Shown here one piece after another: positions 16,171 through 23,610 of a stretch of 64,000 bases of DNA (its first letter is position 1; every line of letters begins with the position of its first letter). The translations under genes and the position numbers were made by a program. The DNA is taken from assembly GCA_900316745.1 (NCBI GenBank), contig ONEB01000012.1, positions 1-64,000 on the forward strand, in the 5' to 3' direction. Source of the DNA: an uncultured Eubacteriales bacterium. Lineage in GTDB: Bacteria > Bacillota > Clostridia > Oscillospirales > Oscillospiraceae. The notes under the pieces are model-generated. The model ran no database searches, was not told the DNA's origin, and saw nothing but the letters and a program-made list of their open reading frames with translations.

Positions 16171-17550
16171 ATGCGTAAGTGGCGGCTTTTGACCGTGCTC
16201 CTCGCTGCGCTCGCTGTGACAGGACTGCTCATGGCAACACTGTGGATCTCTGGCGCGGGGAAATGTGTGACGTATGACGAGACAGTCCTGCAGGGAGACG
16301 CCTCGGCTTTTGCTGGCGTAACGATCCGGACAAGGAATCAGATGAGAGAATACGTGAATTGGGAGACAGAATACCGCCCTGGCACAGGAGAAACGCCGGA
16401 GACGAAGATGCGTTACAGGAGAGGCGACTGGCAGTACCGCGGGGAAGCAATCTTCTCCGTCCGCACGCCACTGCTGCCAATGACTAATGGCGCTGTCGAA
16501 GGTGTAGCGGATGAGATGGTTCGCGATGTGGCGTCTCGTGCGCCGGCGGACGTGCAGGAATACCAGGAACGGGTGCGCGCTGCAGATTATTATGATGTTT
16601 TTCCGATGCAGTATGTGTTTGATGAGTGTAATAACGTTGCACGCGGGCAGAGCTGGAAATTGAATGAGCTGCTGCAGATTCCTGTGCCGGAGGATCTGAC
16701 GCTGCTGGTCTCCATCTATTTTTACGGACATCCGAATCACGCCCGTTACAACTGCACCATAGATGCGGCGGAGGGTACAGTTCCGGAACTCGGCGTTTCA
16801 TTCGCAAAGCAAGAGAGCAAGAACGGCGGCGTCTACTGGTTCACATTGGACTGTTCACTGCCCGGGAATGGGACGCTCGACACCAGCCGGATCTCCGGCG
16901 GAACGGGCATTTTCCGTTTTGATACGGCAGAGAACACTGCGGAGACGGTCTATCCTTTCCCGGCCGAGACGAAGATTTGTGATCTATGGCTTTCAGAGGA
17001 CGAGAGCACGCTGTATCTGCTGCGCTCCCTCTCCGGGGTGCACACGCTTACGGCCCTCTCCGTGCCGGACATGACCGAAACGCAGGTGCTCACGCTTCCT
17101 ACCGCTGTAGACGCTGCGCTCACGACGCCATACCGACGGGATGGACTGTTGCTCGTGCCCGCCACGGACGGGACGCTTCTTGTGCTGACGAGGAATGCGG
17201 ACAACACATACACGTTGGAAAAGCAGATGAACGCTGCAGATGATCCTGCGCTTACGCAGACAGATTACATGGAGCCATGGGAGCAGATCACGGCGGATTA
17301 CTGGGACGGCAGACTGGCGCTGGTGCGGCTGCAATTTGCGGATGGGGATATAACGCAGGACATGGATCTTGTCATCTCCGTCTATGCTGAGGATGGCGCT
17401 CGAAGCACCATGGAAAGCCGATGCAGCCTGGGACAAGATAACGATCCGGAGCTTATGTTCCGGGAATATCATCACACGAATTATCCGCCAATCCAACCCG
17501 CATGGACCGACCCTGTGCAGGTTGAAATCGACAGGAATGAAATAGAATGA
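16171..17550 (+). CDS. Membrane-anchored extracytoplasmic protein of the ABC operon
   Basis: The 459-residue product starts MRKWRLLTVLLAALAVTGLL one base after the ATPase stop. A single N-terminal membrane helix or uncleaved signal (residues about 5-25) is followed by a large extracytoplasmic domain. Repeated strand-turn segments (FRFDTAENTAETVYPF, DLWLSEDESTLYLLRSL, DGLLLVPATDGTLLVLTR, WDGRLALVRLQF) suggest a beta-propeller-like fold. No enzyme motif is evident. Its position at the end of the operon fits a sensory or substrate-binding partner. The family is not recognised. Confidence 0.7.
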   Translation: MRKWRLLTVLLAALAVTGLLMATLWISGAGKCVTYDETVLQGDASAFAGVTIRTRNQMREYVNWETEYRPGTGETPETKMRYRRGDWQYRGEAIFSVRTPLLPMTNGAVEGVADEMVRDVASRAPADVQEYQERVRAADYYDVFPMQYVFDECNNVARGQSWKLNELLQIPVPEDLTLLVSIYFYGHPNHARYNCTIDAAEGTVPELGVSFAKQESKNGGVYWFTLDCSLPGNGTLDTSRISGGTGIFRFDTAENTAETVYPFPAETKICDLWLSEDESTLYLLRSLSGVHTLTALSVPDMTETQVLTLPTAVDAALTTPYRRDGLLLVPATDGTLLVLTRNADNTYTLEKQMNAADDPALTQTDYMEPWEQITADYWDGRLALVRLQFADGDITQDMDLVISVYAEDGARSTMESRCSLGQDNDPELMFREYHHTNYPPIQPAWTDPVQVEIDRNEIE

Positions 17551-17868
17551 ATCAATCACAGGGTAATTGCAGGGTAGGAAACACGCGGAATAATTGTCAA
17601 TTATTCTTGGCAGATTGTTGTCTTAGATTGATAGGATGAAGGCTTGCTGGCACAGTAACAAAAACAGAAGTCTCTATAATCTGTGACAAATACATGCCAA
17701 AAGGTTTTAACAGTTATAGCCTGGCAGGCTGAAAATTGCTCGGTTAATTGGTTAATTAGTATGCTTGGAGGGTGTGACAGTCGCCGTTCCACACGTATTC
17801 CACATGCTGGATTCTGAGCCTCTATTTCCAAGCAAAAGAAAAAACCTTGAAGTTGTGAAAACTTCAAG
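17551..17868. other. Intergenic region with AT-rich palindrome
   Basis: No gene is visible. GAATAATTG (17588-17596) and CAATTATTC (17598-17606) form a perfect 9-bp palindrome around one base, perhaps the operon's terminator or an operator. The right end contains the hairpin at 17842-17870, which before integration would have ended the tRNA-Pro transcript. Confidence 0.4.
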
Positions 17869-17870
17869 GT
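17842..17870 (-). terminator. Displaced tRNA-Pro terminator left of the integrated element
   Basis: AACCTTGAAGTT pairs perfectly with AACTTCAAGGTT around a 5-base loop, with A/T tracts on both sides. It corresponds in position and sequence to the hairpin at 23529-23553 beyond the other attachment repeat, so it was the original terminator of the tRNA-Pro gene before the element inserted. Confidence 0.7.
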
Positions 17871-17924
17871 TTTTTACTGGTCCGAGTGAGAAGATTCGAA
17901 CTTCCGGCCTCTTGAACCCCATTC
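17869..17924. repeat. Attachment repeat, left end (attL side)
   Basis: This 56-bp repeat contains the 3' 48 bases of a tRNA-Pro gene (minus strand), including the T-arm and acceptor 3' strand, cut off inside the anticodon stem. It is identical to 23555-23610. The tRNA piece here has no 5' half and is not functional. Confidence 0.9.
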
Positions 17925-17968
17925 ATATTCAATACGTTTTACATTTTTGAAAATTGTTTGAAAAAGTA

Positions 17969-17997
17969 TTGATAAATCAATGGTTTTGTGATATTAT
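17969..17997 (+). promoter_or_regulatory. Integrase promoter
   Basis: TTGATA (17969-17974) and TATTAT (17992-17997) have 17-base spacing and would start transcription near 18004. The leader contains three arm-type repeats, so integrase binding there could repress its own synthesis (inference). Confidence 0.65.
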
Positions 17998-18017
17998 CGT
18001 AATGTAAAGTTTTGGAG

Positions 18018-18060
18018 GGTAAACAACTTTTGAATAACTTTGTTTACCTTTTTGTTTACC
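18018..18060. promoter_or_regulatory. Arm-type integrase-binding repeats, left end
   Basis: The 9-mer TTGTTTACC occurs at 18040-18048 and 18052-18060, and inverted (GGTAAACAA) at 18018-18026. The same 9-mer occurs twice at 23470-23491 near the other end. Paired short direct repeats inside both ends of an integrated element are the usual binding sites of a tyrosine integrase arm-binding domain. Confidence 0.65.
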
Positions 18061-18088
18061 TTTTGCGATTGTATGGAGGTTTGAACTC

Positions 18089-19303
18089 ATGGCAAGTATT
18101 ACGCCGAAAACAGACAAGCAGGGCAATGTCATTAGCTATAAAATTCTTGTTTGCGTCGGACGCGACGAACACTATAAACAGATTTGGCGCACAAAGACGA
18201 TTAAGCGCCCTGAGGGCTTGACCCCGGCAAAAGAGCGCAAGGAAGTTGAACGCCTTGCCGACGCATGGGAGCAGGAACAGAAAGCCAATTATGAAAAGAG
18301 CAGAGACAAGCGAGACAAGACAAAAATCGCGTTTGCCGAGTTTGTCCGTTCCCATTGGTGGGCAGATCATGTCATGGACGGCTCACACACTCCTAGCAGC
18401 ATTTCATTCTACAAAAATATGTCCGATGATATTGTGTCCTATTTTGGAGAGAAAAAGAAGCTGAATGCAATCGACGCCGAGGCAGTAAAGCGATATATCA
18501 AGTATCTAAACACGGAAGCAACGACGCGCGGCGGCAAGCCTCTGAGCGCAACGACGATCGTTCGCCACTATCAGACCTTGCGGAATATTATCAATTATGC
18601 CGTGCGTTTCGGCTATCTGAAAGAAGATCCATGTAAGTATCTTTCTATAAAGGACAAGCCCCGGCAGGACAGCAAAGAAGTTGATTTTCTTTCACCGAAA
18701 GACGCGCAGCGCTTTATGACGGCGCTTGAAACAGAACCATTGTTCTGGCGGTGCTTCATGAATGTGCTGATTACTTGCGGACTCCGGCGCGGTGAGTGTA
18801 TCGGCTTGCAATGGGGAGATATTGACGGCGAGGCGCTGACGCTGACGGTATCGCGCAATGTCACGATCGACAAGGATTCCCCCGATAAAATCCATATCGG
18901 TGAAACGAAAGGAAAAGAAAGCCGCTCCGTTCCGCTGTCAGCCCGTGTGTATGGTTTGTTGATGGCGTTCAAACGGGAACAGGACGAAAAGTACAACGGT
19001 GTTTTACTCCCGAATGCGTATATCTTTTGCCGTGTAGATAATCCATACAAGCCCCAATATCCAACAGAGCCGACAAGGTGGCAATCCAAATTTGTGAAGC
19101 GTCACAAGCTGCCAAATGTCAGCCCCCATGATTTGCGGCACACGGCGGCAACGCTTGCGCTTGAAAGCGGTGCAGACCTAAAACAGGTGCAACAGCTTTT
19201 AGGGCATAAAGACCCGGCAACGACAATGAAGTTTTACGCCGGAGTTACAAAGGAAGCACAGCGCCGGACAGTTGAAGGAATAGAGAGTATTATAAACGGA
19301 TAA
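18089..19303 (+). CDS. Tyrosine recombinase (phage-type integrase)
   Basis: The 404-residue protein has the layout of Tn916/phage-type integrases. The N-terminal part (about 1-65) is arm-binding-like (NVISYKILVCVGRDEHYKQI), a SAM-like core-binding domain covers about 85-180, and the catalytic domain about 205-395. The catalytic residues are recognisable: Arg in CGLRRGECIGLQWGD, His-x-x-Arg in HDLRHTAATLALESG, the second His in LGHKDPATT and the nucleophile in MKFYAG. GGAGG lies 10 bases before the ATG. It would integrate and, with the excisionase, excise the element at the tRNA-Pro 3' part. Its own promoter and a strong terminator bracket it. Confidence 0.95.
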   Translation: MASITPKTDKQGNVISYKILVCVGRDEHYKQIWRTKTIKRPEGLTPAKERKEVERLADAWEQEQKANYEKSRDKRDKTKIAFAEFVRSHWWADHVMDGSHTPSSISFYKNMSDDIVSYFGEKKKLNAIDAEAVKRYIKYLNTEATTRGGKPLSATTIVRHYQTLRNIINYAVRFGYLKEDPCKYLSIKDKPRQDSKEVDFLSPKDAQRFMTALETEPLFWRCFMNVLITCGLRRGECIGLQWGDIDGEALTLTVSRNVTIDKDSPDKIHIGETKGKESRSVPLSARVYGLLMAFKREQDEKYNGVLLPNAYIFCRVDNPYKPQYPTEPTRWQSKFVKRHKLPNVSPHDLRHTAATLALESGADLKQVQQLLGHKDPATTMKFYAGVTKEAQRRTVEGIESIING

Positions 19304-19319
19304 CCTATATAAAGATGAT

Positions 19320-19349
19320 GGAGCGGCTACGATAGCCGCTCCAATTTTT
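19320..19349 (+). terminator. Terminator after integrase
   Basis: GGAGCGGCTA pairs perfectly with TAGCCGCTCC around a 3-base loop (19320-19342) and is followed by AATTTTTA. Confidence 0.85.
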
Positions 19350-19532
19350 ATGAACAATTTGTAAATTATTAATCACATCTCTCACACGCTCTTACATGCA
19401 CTCACTTCGGCACACAAACGCACATATTCAACACACGATATGAACTTGCACGGATTTACAACATATAGTACAATAAAAGCGCGGTACCGAAATAATAAAA
19501 CGCAAATTGATAATACGGAAGGTGGTAACAAG

Positions 19533-19718
19533 ATGCCTACATTCAAGACCATTCGACAGACTGCACGACATACTGGTTTGCCGGAACACCATTTGCGGCA
19601 GCTCGTGAAGCGTGGCGAGTGCCCCGGCTTTTATGCCGGAACGAGGTTTTATATTAACGTGGACGCGCTGACAGAACAGCTTGAACGAGTAAGCCGCTCG
19701 AACATGGAGGCGATTTGA
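19533..19718 (+). CDS. Excisionase-like helix-turn-helix protein
   Basis: The 61-residue protein starts MPTFKTIRQTARHTG with GGAAGGTGG upstream. It matches the MerR-like winged-helix DNA-binding fold of Xis/excisionase proteins: a first helix RQTARHTGLPEHHLRQLV, then a wing with GTRFYINVDAL and a final helix. Such proteins bind near attachment sites and direct the integrase towards excision; some act as repressors or replication accessory factors. Its TGA overlaps the ATG of the ATPase gene, so both are co-translated, which may point to a role in replication control too. Confidence 0.85.
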   Translation: MPTFKTIRQTARHTGLPEHHLRQLVKRGECPGFYAGTRFYINVDALTEQLERVSRSNMEAI

Positions 19719-20854
19719 TGCATTCCCTTGAACGACAGGGAGAGGGAGAGCAGGAAAAAGCATTTGAAGCTAGAGCGGCTGAGCAGTTTGGTGATAACGA
19801 AACGGTTTTCGTCTGGTATCCATATATCCCCGTTGGCGATTATACCGTTTTAATGGCTGACGGCGGCACAGGTAAAACAATCCTCTGTTGCGGAATTGCT
19901 GCCGCGATCAGCACAGGCGCAAAGCTGCCGGGGGATTGCAAGAGCAGAGCCGCCGAGCCTGTTTTGATTGTCAGCGCCGAGGACACCGGGGAACTGCTGA
20001 AACAGCGGCTTGATGAATCGGGCGCGGATTTGTCAAAGGTATTCATTCTTGACTGTCAAGCGAGCGAGGGATTGAACTTCACGGACGGTTATGATGCTTT
20101 TGTGGCGCTCATTCGTCGCTATGCTCCGGCGCTTGTGATTATTGACCCGTGGCATGCTTTTCTAGGCGCAGGCGTGGACATTAACCGTGTGAACGCTGTC
20201 CGTCCAGTCTTTCAAAGGCTTGCGAACATGGCGAAAGTCTGCAAATGCGGTTTGATTCTTGTCAGCCACGTTAACAAGCGAGCGCAGGGAGAGAACGCCA
20301 ACAACGCCGCCACAGGCAGCACCGATTTTATCAACGCTGCGCGTTCTGCAATGCGCGTGATTTTCAATGATGAACCGGGAGCGACAAGCAGCCGAATTGT
20401 GGTACACACGAAAAGCAACTACGCCGCGCCGGGAAAGTCCGTCAAGTATCAGATCACAGGCAACGGCGGCTTATTCTGGGATGGATTCAGCGAGATCACA
20501 CGAAAGACGCTAGAGGATGCCGCACGTTGGAGAAAAACAACGTATGAAGCCCTGCAAAGGCAGGACGCGCAGGACGTCACGAACCGCGCCTTGATTGCTG
20601 CTGTTTGTGAGTATGGCGTACCCGGTCAAACTGTTAATGTCTCATATGATCAAATGAAAGCCGATCACGGATCAGACATTTTTGATTGTATGCAGCCAAA
20701 ACGGGCGCTTGATGCAGTCTCTGGTGAATTGCGTGCTATTGGCTATTACGTCCAGACAGGGAAAACCGTCAGACATAACGGACGCACGAAAAACGGTTTT
20801 TCCGTACTGAAACAAGAGCGGCTGTCAGACGTTTTGGAGGGATTGCCCGAATGA
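19718..20854 (+). CDS. RepA-like AAA/RecA-fold ATPase
   Basis: The 378-residue protein carries Walker A ADGGTGKT (residues 47-54), Walker B ALVIIDPWHAF near 140, and a sensor-like stretch GLILVSHVNKRAQG near 180, as in AAA_25/RSF1010 RepA-type helicases. The C-terminal 100 residues look like a winged-helix region (VCEYGVPGQTVNVSYDQM). RepA-type hexameric ATPases unwind origins of small plasmids and many integrated elements. In this element it is probably the replication helicase or initiator, working with the repeats just downstream. The stop overlaps an ATG that opens only eleven codons. Confidence 0.85.
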   Translation: MHSLERQGEGEQEKAFEARAAEQFGDNETVFVWYPYIPVGDYTVLMADGGTGKTILCCGIAAAISTGAKLPGDCKSRAAEPVLIVSAEDTGELLKQRLDESGADLSKVFILDCQASEGLNFTDGYDAFVALIRRYAPALVIIDPWHAFLGAGVDINRVNAVRPVFQRLANMAKVCKCGLILVSHVNKRAQGENANNAATGSTDFINAARSAMRVIFNDEPGATSSRIVVHTKSNYAAPGKSVKYQITGNGGLFWDGFSEITRKTLEDAARWRKTTYEALQRQDAQDVTNRALIAAVCEYGVPGQTVNVSYDQMKADHGSDIFDCMQPKRALDAVSGELRAIGYYVQTGKTVRHNGRTKNGFSVLKQERLSDVLEGLPE

Positions 20855-20875
20855 CGGAAAGCCGCTCCAATACGA

Positions 20876-20992
20876 AAAATCTATAATTTCTGTTAGGATA
20901 TGTTTTTATAGATTTTATTGATTTCTTCTTTGAAAATGCGGAATGTCTATAAAATCTATAATTCCTACGGCTAGCAAAAATCATAGATTTGG
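20876..20992. repeat. Iteron-like cluster after the ATPase gene
   Basis: Variants of ATCTATAA or its complement occur five times in 117 bases: AAAATCTATAATTTC (20876-20890), TTTTTATAGATTTTA (20903-20917), GTCTATAAAATCTATAATTCC (20945-20965, two copies) and AATCATAGATTTGG (20979-20992). The AT-rich, repeated layout next to a RepA-like gene suggests a replication origin or multi-site operator; the intervening 146-base gap has no gene. Confidence 0.5.
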
Positions 20993-21000
20993 AGGGATTA

Positions 21001-21315
21001 ATGAAAAACAAAATCTGTTGTGTGCTCGCCCTGATAATGTTTTTATCATTGCTTGCAGGATGCAGCCAACGCGAAATACTACTACTAGATAACAATAACT
21101 TGAAGATTACGCGCACAGGCGCAATAACGACTATTACAGACAAAAACAGCGGCGAGGTGTACACGCTCCATAGCGTCCACAAACGCCATACAGAGGCGAA
21201 AACAGAGCCATATACAGCTATATCAACATCGACAATCAAAATTATCATCATCCCCGGCGGCTTTCAAGTTGTGTCTGGGAATACATCTTACACATTCACG
21301 AAACGGAGGTTTTGA
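21001..21315 (+). CDS. Small lipoprotein of the integrated element
   Basis: The 104-residue product starts MKNKICCVLALIMFLSLLAG with GGAGGG just upstream. The lipobox LLAGC places the lipidated cysteine at residue 21. The short mature part contains a beta-rich segment (LKITRTGAITTITD) and an Ile-rich strand (STIKIIIIPGGFQVV). Surface lipoproteins on phages and satellites often modify host susceptibility to superinfection, but nothing here proves that. The stop codon abuts the next ATG. Confidence 0.65.
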   Translation: MKNKICCVLALIMFLSLLAGCSQREILLLDNNNLKITRTGAITTITDKNSGEVYTLHSVHKRHTEAKTEPYTAISTSTIKIIIIPGGFQVVSGNTSYTFTKRRF

Positions 21316-21633
21316 ATGAACAGCGCATTTATTAGGAGCCATTGCGACGATAACGGTGAGCGCAGCTTTTCGATTCACTTCATTGTTGACGCAATCGGTC
21401 ACGATGAAGATGCCCCGGCGCTTTGTACTTTTTCATCGCTTGAGACGGCAGCTATGTTATGCAGATACATCAATGGCGGCAACATGGACAAGCAGGAGCG
21501 TGATTCTGTTTCGGTCGCGCTTATGGGTGAAGATAGAGCATACCGAAAGAAACGAAAGAAAGCAGTTGCAAAAGTAGGCAAAACCGCCACGAATGGAGGT
21601 GGTAACTGTGCCGACAAGTCCGGTCTATGCTGA
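21316..21633 (+). CDS. Small protein of the integrated element, unknown function
   Basis: The 105-residue product begins MNSAFIRSHCDDNGERSFSI, with GGAGG in the end of the preceding gene. The first 70 residues look folded (FIVDAIGHDEDAPALCTF, TAAMLCRYINGG); the tail is strongly basic (YRKKRKKAVAKVGK). It overlaps the next gene by 26 bases. No family recognised. Confidence 0.55.
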   Translation: MNSAFIRSHCDDNGERSFSIHFIVDAIGHDEDAPALCTFSSLETAAMLCRYINGGNMDKQERDSVSVALMGEDRAYRKKRKKAVAKVGKTATNGGGNCADKSGLC

Positions 21634-21982
21634 TGAAATTATCTTAGCCGCTCTTTTACAAGGTGGATCAATCAGAAAAGCAGCCGCCCTTGTTCCTTGC
21701 GGTGTCACAACCATTCGGGAGCGTTTGCGCAATGATGATTTTCGTCGGCAGTATGACGCGCTGAAAGGTGAACTGCTGCAAGAGGCGGCAGGGGAGCTTT
21801 CCGCAAAAATGGGAGCGGCTGTCGAGCGCTTGTCAGAGATCATGGATAATGCGGATAACTCCGCTGCTGTCCGTGTTCAGGCGGCTGGTGAACTACTCCG
21901 GCAGGGCTTGAAATATGTAGCAGTAGCAGAGATCGAGCGCCGTGTCACGGCCTTGGAGGCGGTGCAGGAGGGCGAACAATGA
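21608..21982 (+). CDS. Terminase-small-subunit-like helix-turn-helix protein
   Basis: The GTG start at 21608 has GGAGGT eight bases upstream, giving 124 residues; an in-frame ATG at 21593 would overlap that site. The N-terminal HTH (EIILAALLQGGSIRKAAAL, then TTIRERLRNDDFRRQY) is followed by long amphipathic helices (ELLQEAAGELSAKM, VRVQAAGELLRQGLKYV) and a C-terminal coiled coil RRVTALEA. This order is that of phage small terminase-type DNA-binding proteins, which choose DNA for packaging. In satellites such a subunit redirects a helper phage's terminase. An unrelated HTH role remains possible, since no large terminase is present. Confidence 0.6.
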   Translation: MPTSPVYADEIILAALLQGGSIRKAAALVPCGVTTIRERLRNDDFRRQYDALKGELLQEAAGELSAKMGAAVERLSEIMDNADNSAAVRVQAAGELLRQGLKYVAVAEIERRVTALEAVQEGEQ

Positions 21983-22230
21983 AAAGTGTATTGTCACGTC
22001 TGACGGCTTTGGAAAGCAAATATTTGCAAGAATCCCTAGTTGTGCTTGGCGAGGATCAAAACGGTGCTGTGTCAAGAATGACAGTACAGGCATTGATTGA
22101 TGGTGGATTCAGTTTCGTCAAAGTAATAAGGGGAAGCAGTTTGTCAGATTTGGACCTCTTGCTATCGGCATTTCATGCGCGAGTGTTACAGGATACGGAG
22201 AAAGGCGGCATTGAATGCAAGAACAAATAA
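21979..22230 (+). CDS. Small coiled-coil protein of the integrated element
   Basis: The 83-residue product starts MKSVLSRLTALESKY, overlapping the preceding gene by ATGA. The first 15 residues form a short coiled coil whose RLTALES motif is like the end of the preceding protein (RRVTALEA) and the start of the one at 22369 (KRVARLEA). The remainder (GAVSRMTVQALIDGGFSFVK) is small and mixed. Function unknown; hetero-oligomers through the shared motif are conceivable. Confidence 0.55.
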   Translation: MKSVLSRLTALESKYLQESLVVLGEDQNGAVSRMTVQALIDGGFSFVKVIRGSSLSDLDLLLSAFHARVLQDTEKGGIECKNK

Positions 22231-22382
22231 TCTATGACTGTATTGTTTCCGATAGACGAAAGAAGCGGATTTCAGTTGTATATGAACCGTACCCATCAAA
22301 AGAAGGTCAGCTTGAATGCGAACGCCTATGGAAACAGCTATGCGATTCTTCACGCAGGAGGTTGAGACGTGAGAAGCCTTGA
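22215..22382 (+). CDS. Very short gene of the integrated element
   Basis: This 55-codon frame starts MQEQIIYDCIVSDRRKKRI inside the end of the preceding gene and ends 14 bases inside the next. It is basic (C-terminus SRRRLRREKP). The overlap on both sides, the absence of other frames in the interval and the codon use support it as a real gene. No family recognised. Confidence 0.45.
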   Translation: MQEQIIYDCIVSDRRKKRISVVYEPYPSKEGQLECERLWKQLCDSSRRRLRREKP

Positions 22383-22653
22383 CAAGCGGGTTGCACGTTT
22401 GGAAGCGGCACGGCCACGGCTATTTGCCGATGTGCTTTCGCTGATAGCCCGTCATGCGTATTACGACGAAATAACGCCACAAGATCGAGCCCGATATTGT
22501 CAGTTTATCGGAGTCGAACAGAGAGCATTTGAAGGTGTAAACCAAATGGTTTTAGGTGATCAGCACATTATGCTTACAAAGTTTGACGCGCCATCGAGCG
22601 CGGAGCTTGAAGCAATCATCAACGAAGTGCAACATGAAGTTTTTAATAAATAA
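22369..22653 (+). CDS. Small acidic protein with N-terminal coiled coil
   Basis: The 94-residue product starts at GTG with AGGAGG eight bases upstream. It begins MRSLDKRVARLEAARPR and continues with helices (ADVLSLIARHAYYDEI, RARYCQFIGVEQRAFEGV) and an acidic C-terminus (SSAELEAIINEVQHEV). The N-terminal motif is shared with the two preceding proteins. Function unknown. Confidence 0.55.
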   Translation: MRSLDKRVARLEAARPRLFADVLSLIARHAYYDEITPQDRARYCQFIGVEQRAFEGVNQMVLGDQHIMLTKFDAPSSAELEAIINEVQHEVFNK

Positions 22654-22673
22654 TCACACGAAAGGACAAATAT

Positions 22674-23345
22674 ATGGATAGAACACGCATTTATTTTGAA
22701 CACGCCCGCGATTATCGGGCAAAACTTCGCGGCATTTGGGAAGAATACGGCAAAGCCGAGAAAGAGCTAGAGCCGTACAAGGGCAGCGCCGGATATAATA
22801 ACGATGTTGCCGAGGCAGCAAAAACCCGTGACGCCGCCATTACAAGCTTGCAAAATGAGTATAGAGAAAAATTCGATGTTGTTCTAAAGGGAATGCGGCA
22901 AAGCGCCACGAGTCGCCCGATGACTGCACCCACGCCCGAACAGCTTGCGCTGCTACAGGCGCTCAAAATGCGCGAAACAATCAGCCGAGATGAGCTTGAA
23001 CAGGCTGGGCGCACACTCAAAGACAGCTCCGTTTGTCTGAGTGTTCTGGATGAAATTGCAATGCGGCAGGGTTATGCCGGTCTCCGTTTTGGTGGGGAAT
23101 CCACCGCCGCGATTCTGGCACATGTCGACGAGCTTACCGCCTCTGCAAAAAAGCTTTGTGCCCTAAACAAGCCTGACAGTCGGCGCGAAATGGTTGCCCG
23201 AAAATCCATTTACAGCGTCGACCGCGATGATAATGCAATGTATAGTTTCAGCGTCGACCGCGATATTGACAGCATGACCGATTGCATGCGCCTTTTCGGC
23301 AGCGTGGGCGACATTGAAAGCTTTGCGGAAGCCGTAAACGAATAA
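22674..23345 (+). CDS. Helical protein of the integrated element, unknown function
   Basis: The 223-residue protein is preceded by GAAAGGAC. Residues 1-80 are a long charged helix pair (RAKLRGIWEEYGKAEKELEP, then RDAAITSLQNEYREKFDVVL). The centre is helical (EQLALLQALKMRETISRDEL), and the C-terminal part contains two similar segments, IYSVDRDDNAM and SFSVDRDIDSM. No signal, membrane helix or catalytic motif is seen. The size and composition recall scaffold or structural-accessory proteins of phages and satellites, but I cannot assign it. It is the last gene of the element and is followed by a hairpin. Confidence 0.6.
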   Translation: MDRTRIYFEHARDYRAKLRGIWEEYGKAEKELEPYKGSAGYNNDVAEAAKTRDAAITSLQNEYREKFDVVLKGMRQSATSRPMTAPTPEQLALLQALKMRETISRDELEQAGRTLKDSSVCLSVLDEIAMRQGYAGLRFGGESTAAILAHVDELTASAKKLCALNKPDSRREMVARKSIYSVDRDDNAMYSFSVDRDIDSMTDCMRLFGSVGDIESFAEAVNE

Positions 23346-23378
23346 TACTCTTTAGCCATATCCTTTCAAAAACGGGAA

Positions 23379-23410
23379 GTCCGTCCGGGAAACCGGGCGG
23401 GCTTTCTGTT
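23379..23410 (+). terminator. Terminator at end of element operon
   Basis: GTCCGTCCGG pairs with CCGGGCGGGC (two G-U pairs in RNA) around GAAA, followed by TTTCTGTT. Confidence 0.65.
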
Positions 23411-23469
23411 ATACAAAAAATGCCGCACGGAATACTCCGAGCGGCTAAAATAATACCCAAATTACGAAT

Positions 23470-23491
23470 TTGTTTACCTTTTTTGTTTACC
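23470..23491. promoter_or_regulatory. Arm-type integrase-binding repeats, right end
   Basis: TTGTTTACC occurs at 23470-23478 and 23483-23491, the same 9-mer as in the integrase leader. They lie 64-85 bases inside the right attachment repeat, a usual distance for arm sites. Confidence 0.65.
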
Positions 23492-23528
23492 CTTTAGCTT
23501 TTTGAGCGAAATAAGAGAAAAGAAAAAA

Positions 23529-23560
23529 GCCTTGAAACCGTTGAATTTCAAGGCTTTTTT
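23529..23560 (-). terminator. Element-supplied terminator of tRNA-Pro
   Basis: GCCTTGAAA and TTTCAAGGC form a 9-bp stem with T-rich sequence on both sides; in the minus direction it ends the tRNA-Pro transcript. It differs from the original at 17842-17870 but has the same design, so the element carries a replacement for the tRNA end plus its terminator. Confidence 0.7.
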
Positions 23561-23610
23561 ACTGGTCCGAGTGAGAAGATTCGAACTTCCGGCCTCTTGA
23601 ACCCCATTCA
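23555..23610. repeat. Attachment repeat, right end (attR side)
   Basis: Identical over 56 bp to 17869-17924. Here it completes an intact tRNA-Pro, so integration at this target does not destroy the tRNA. Confidence 0.9.

Larger units (their letters stand above)
17869..23610. mobile_element. Integrative element in tRNA-Pro(GGG), satellite-like
   Basis: The element is bounded by perfect 56-bp direct repeats (17869-17924 and 23555-23610); the right copy is part of the intact tRNA-Pro gene. Excluding one repeat copy it is 5686 bp. All genes read rightward: integrase, excisionase-like protein, AAA ATPase, lipoprotein, unknown, terminase-small-subunit-like protein and four small unknowns. There is no capsid, portal, tail, relaxase or type IV secretion gene, so it must rely on a helper or be transferred passively. 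The content recalls phage satellites (PICI-like) or minimal mobilisable islands of Firmicutes. Confidence 0.85.

Noticed and set aside
17601-17867. An 88-codon minus-strand frame left of the element
   Set aside because: It ends in the tRNA terminator hairpin, lacks a ribosome-binding site and its composition (Cys, Phe, Ser) is not protein-like.
17877-17924. Second tRNA-Pro gene at the left attachment repeat
   Set aside because: Only the 3' 48 bases are present; the D-arm and 5' acceptor strand are missing, so it is the displaced end of the original gene.
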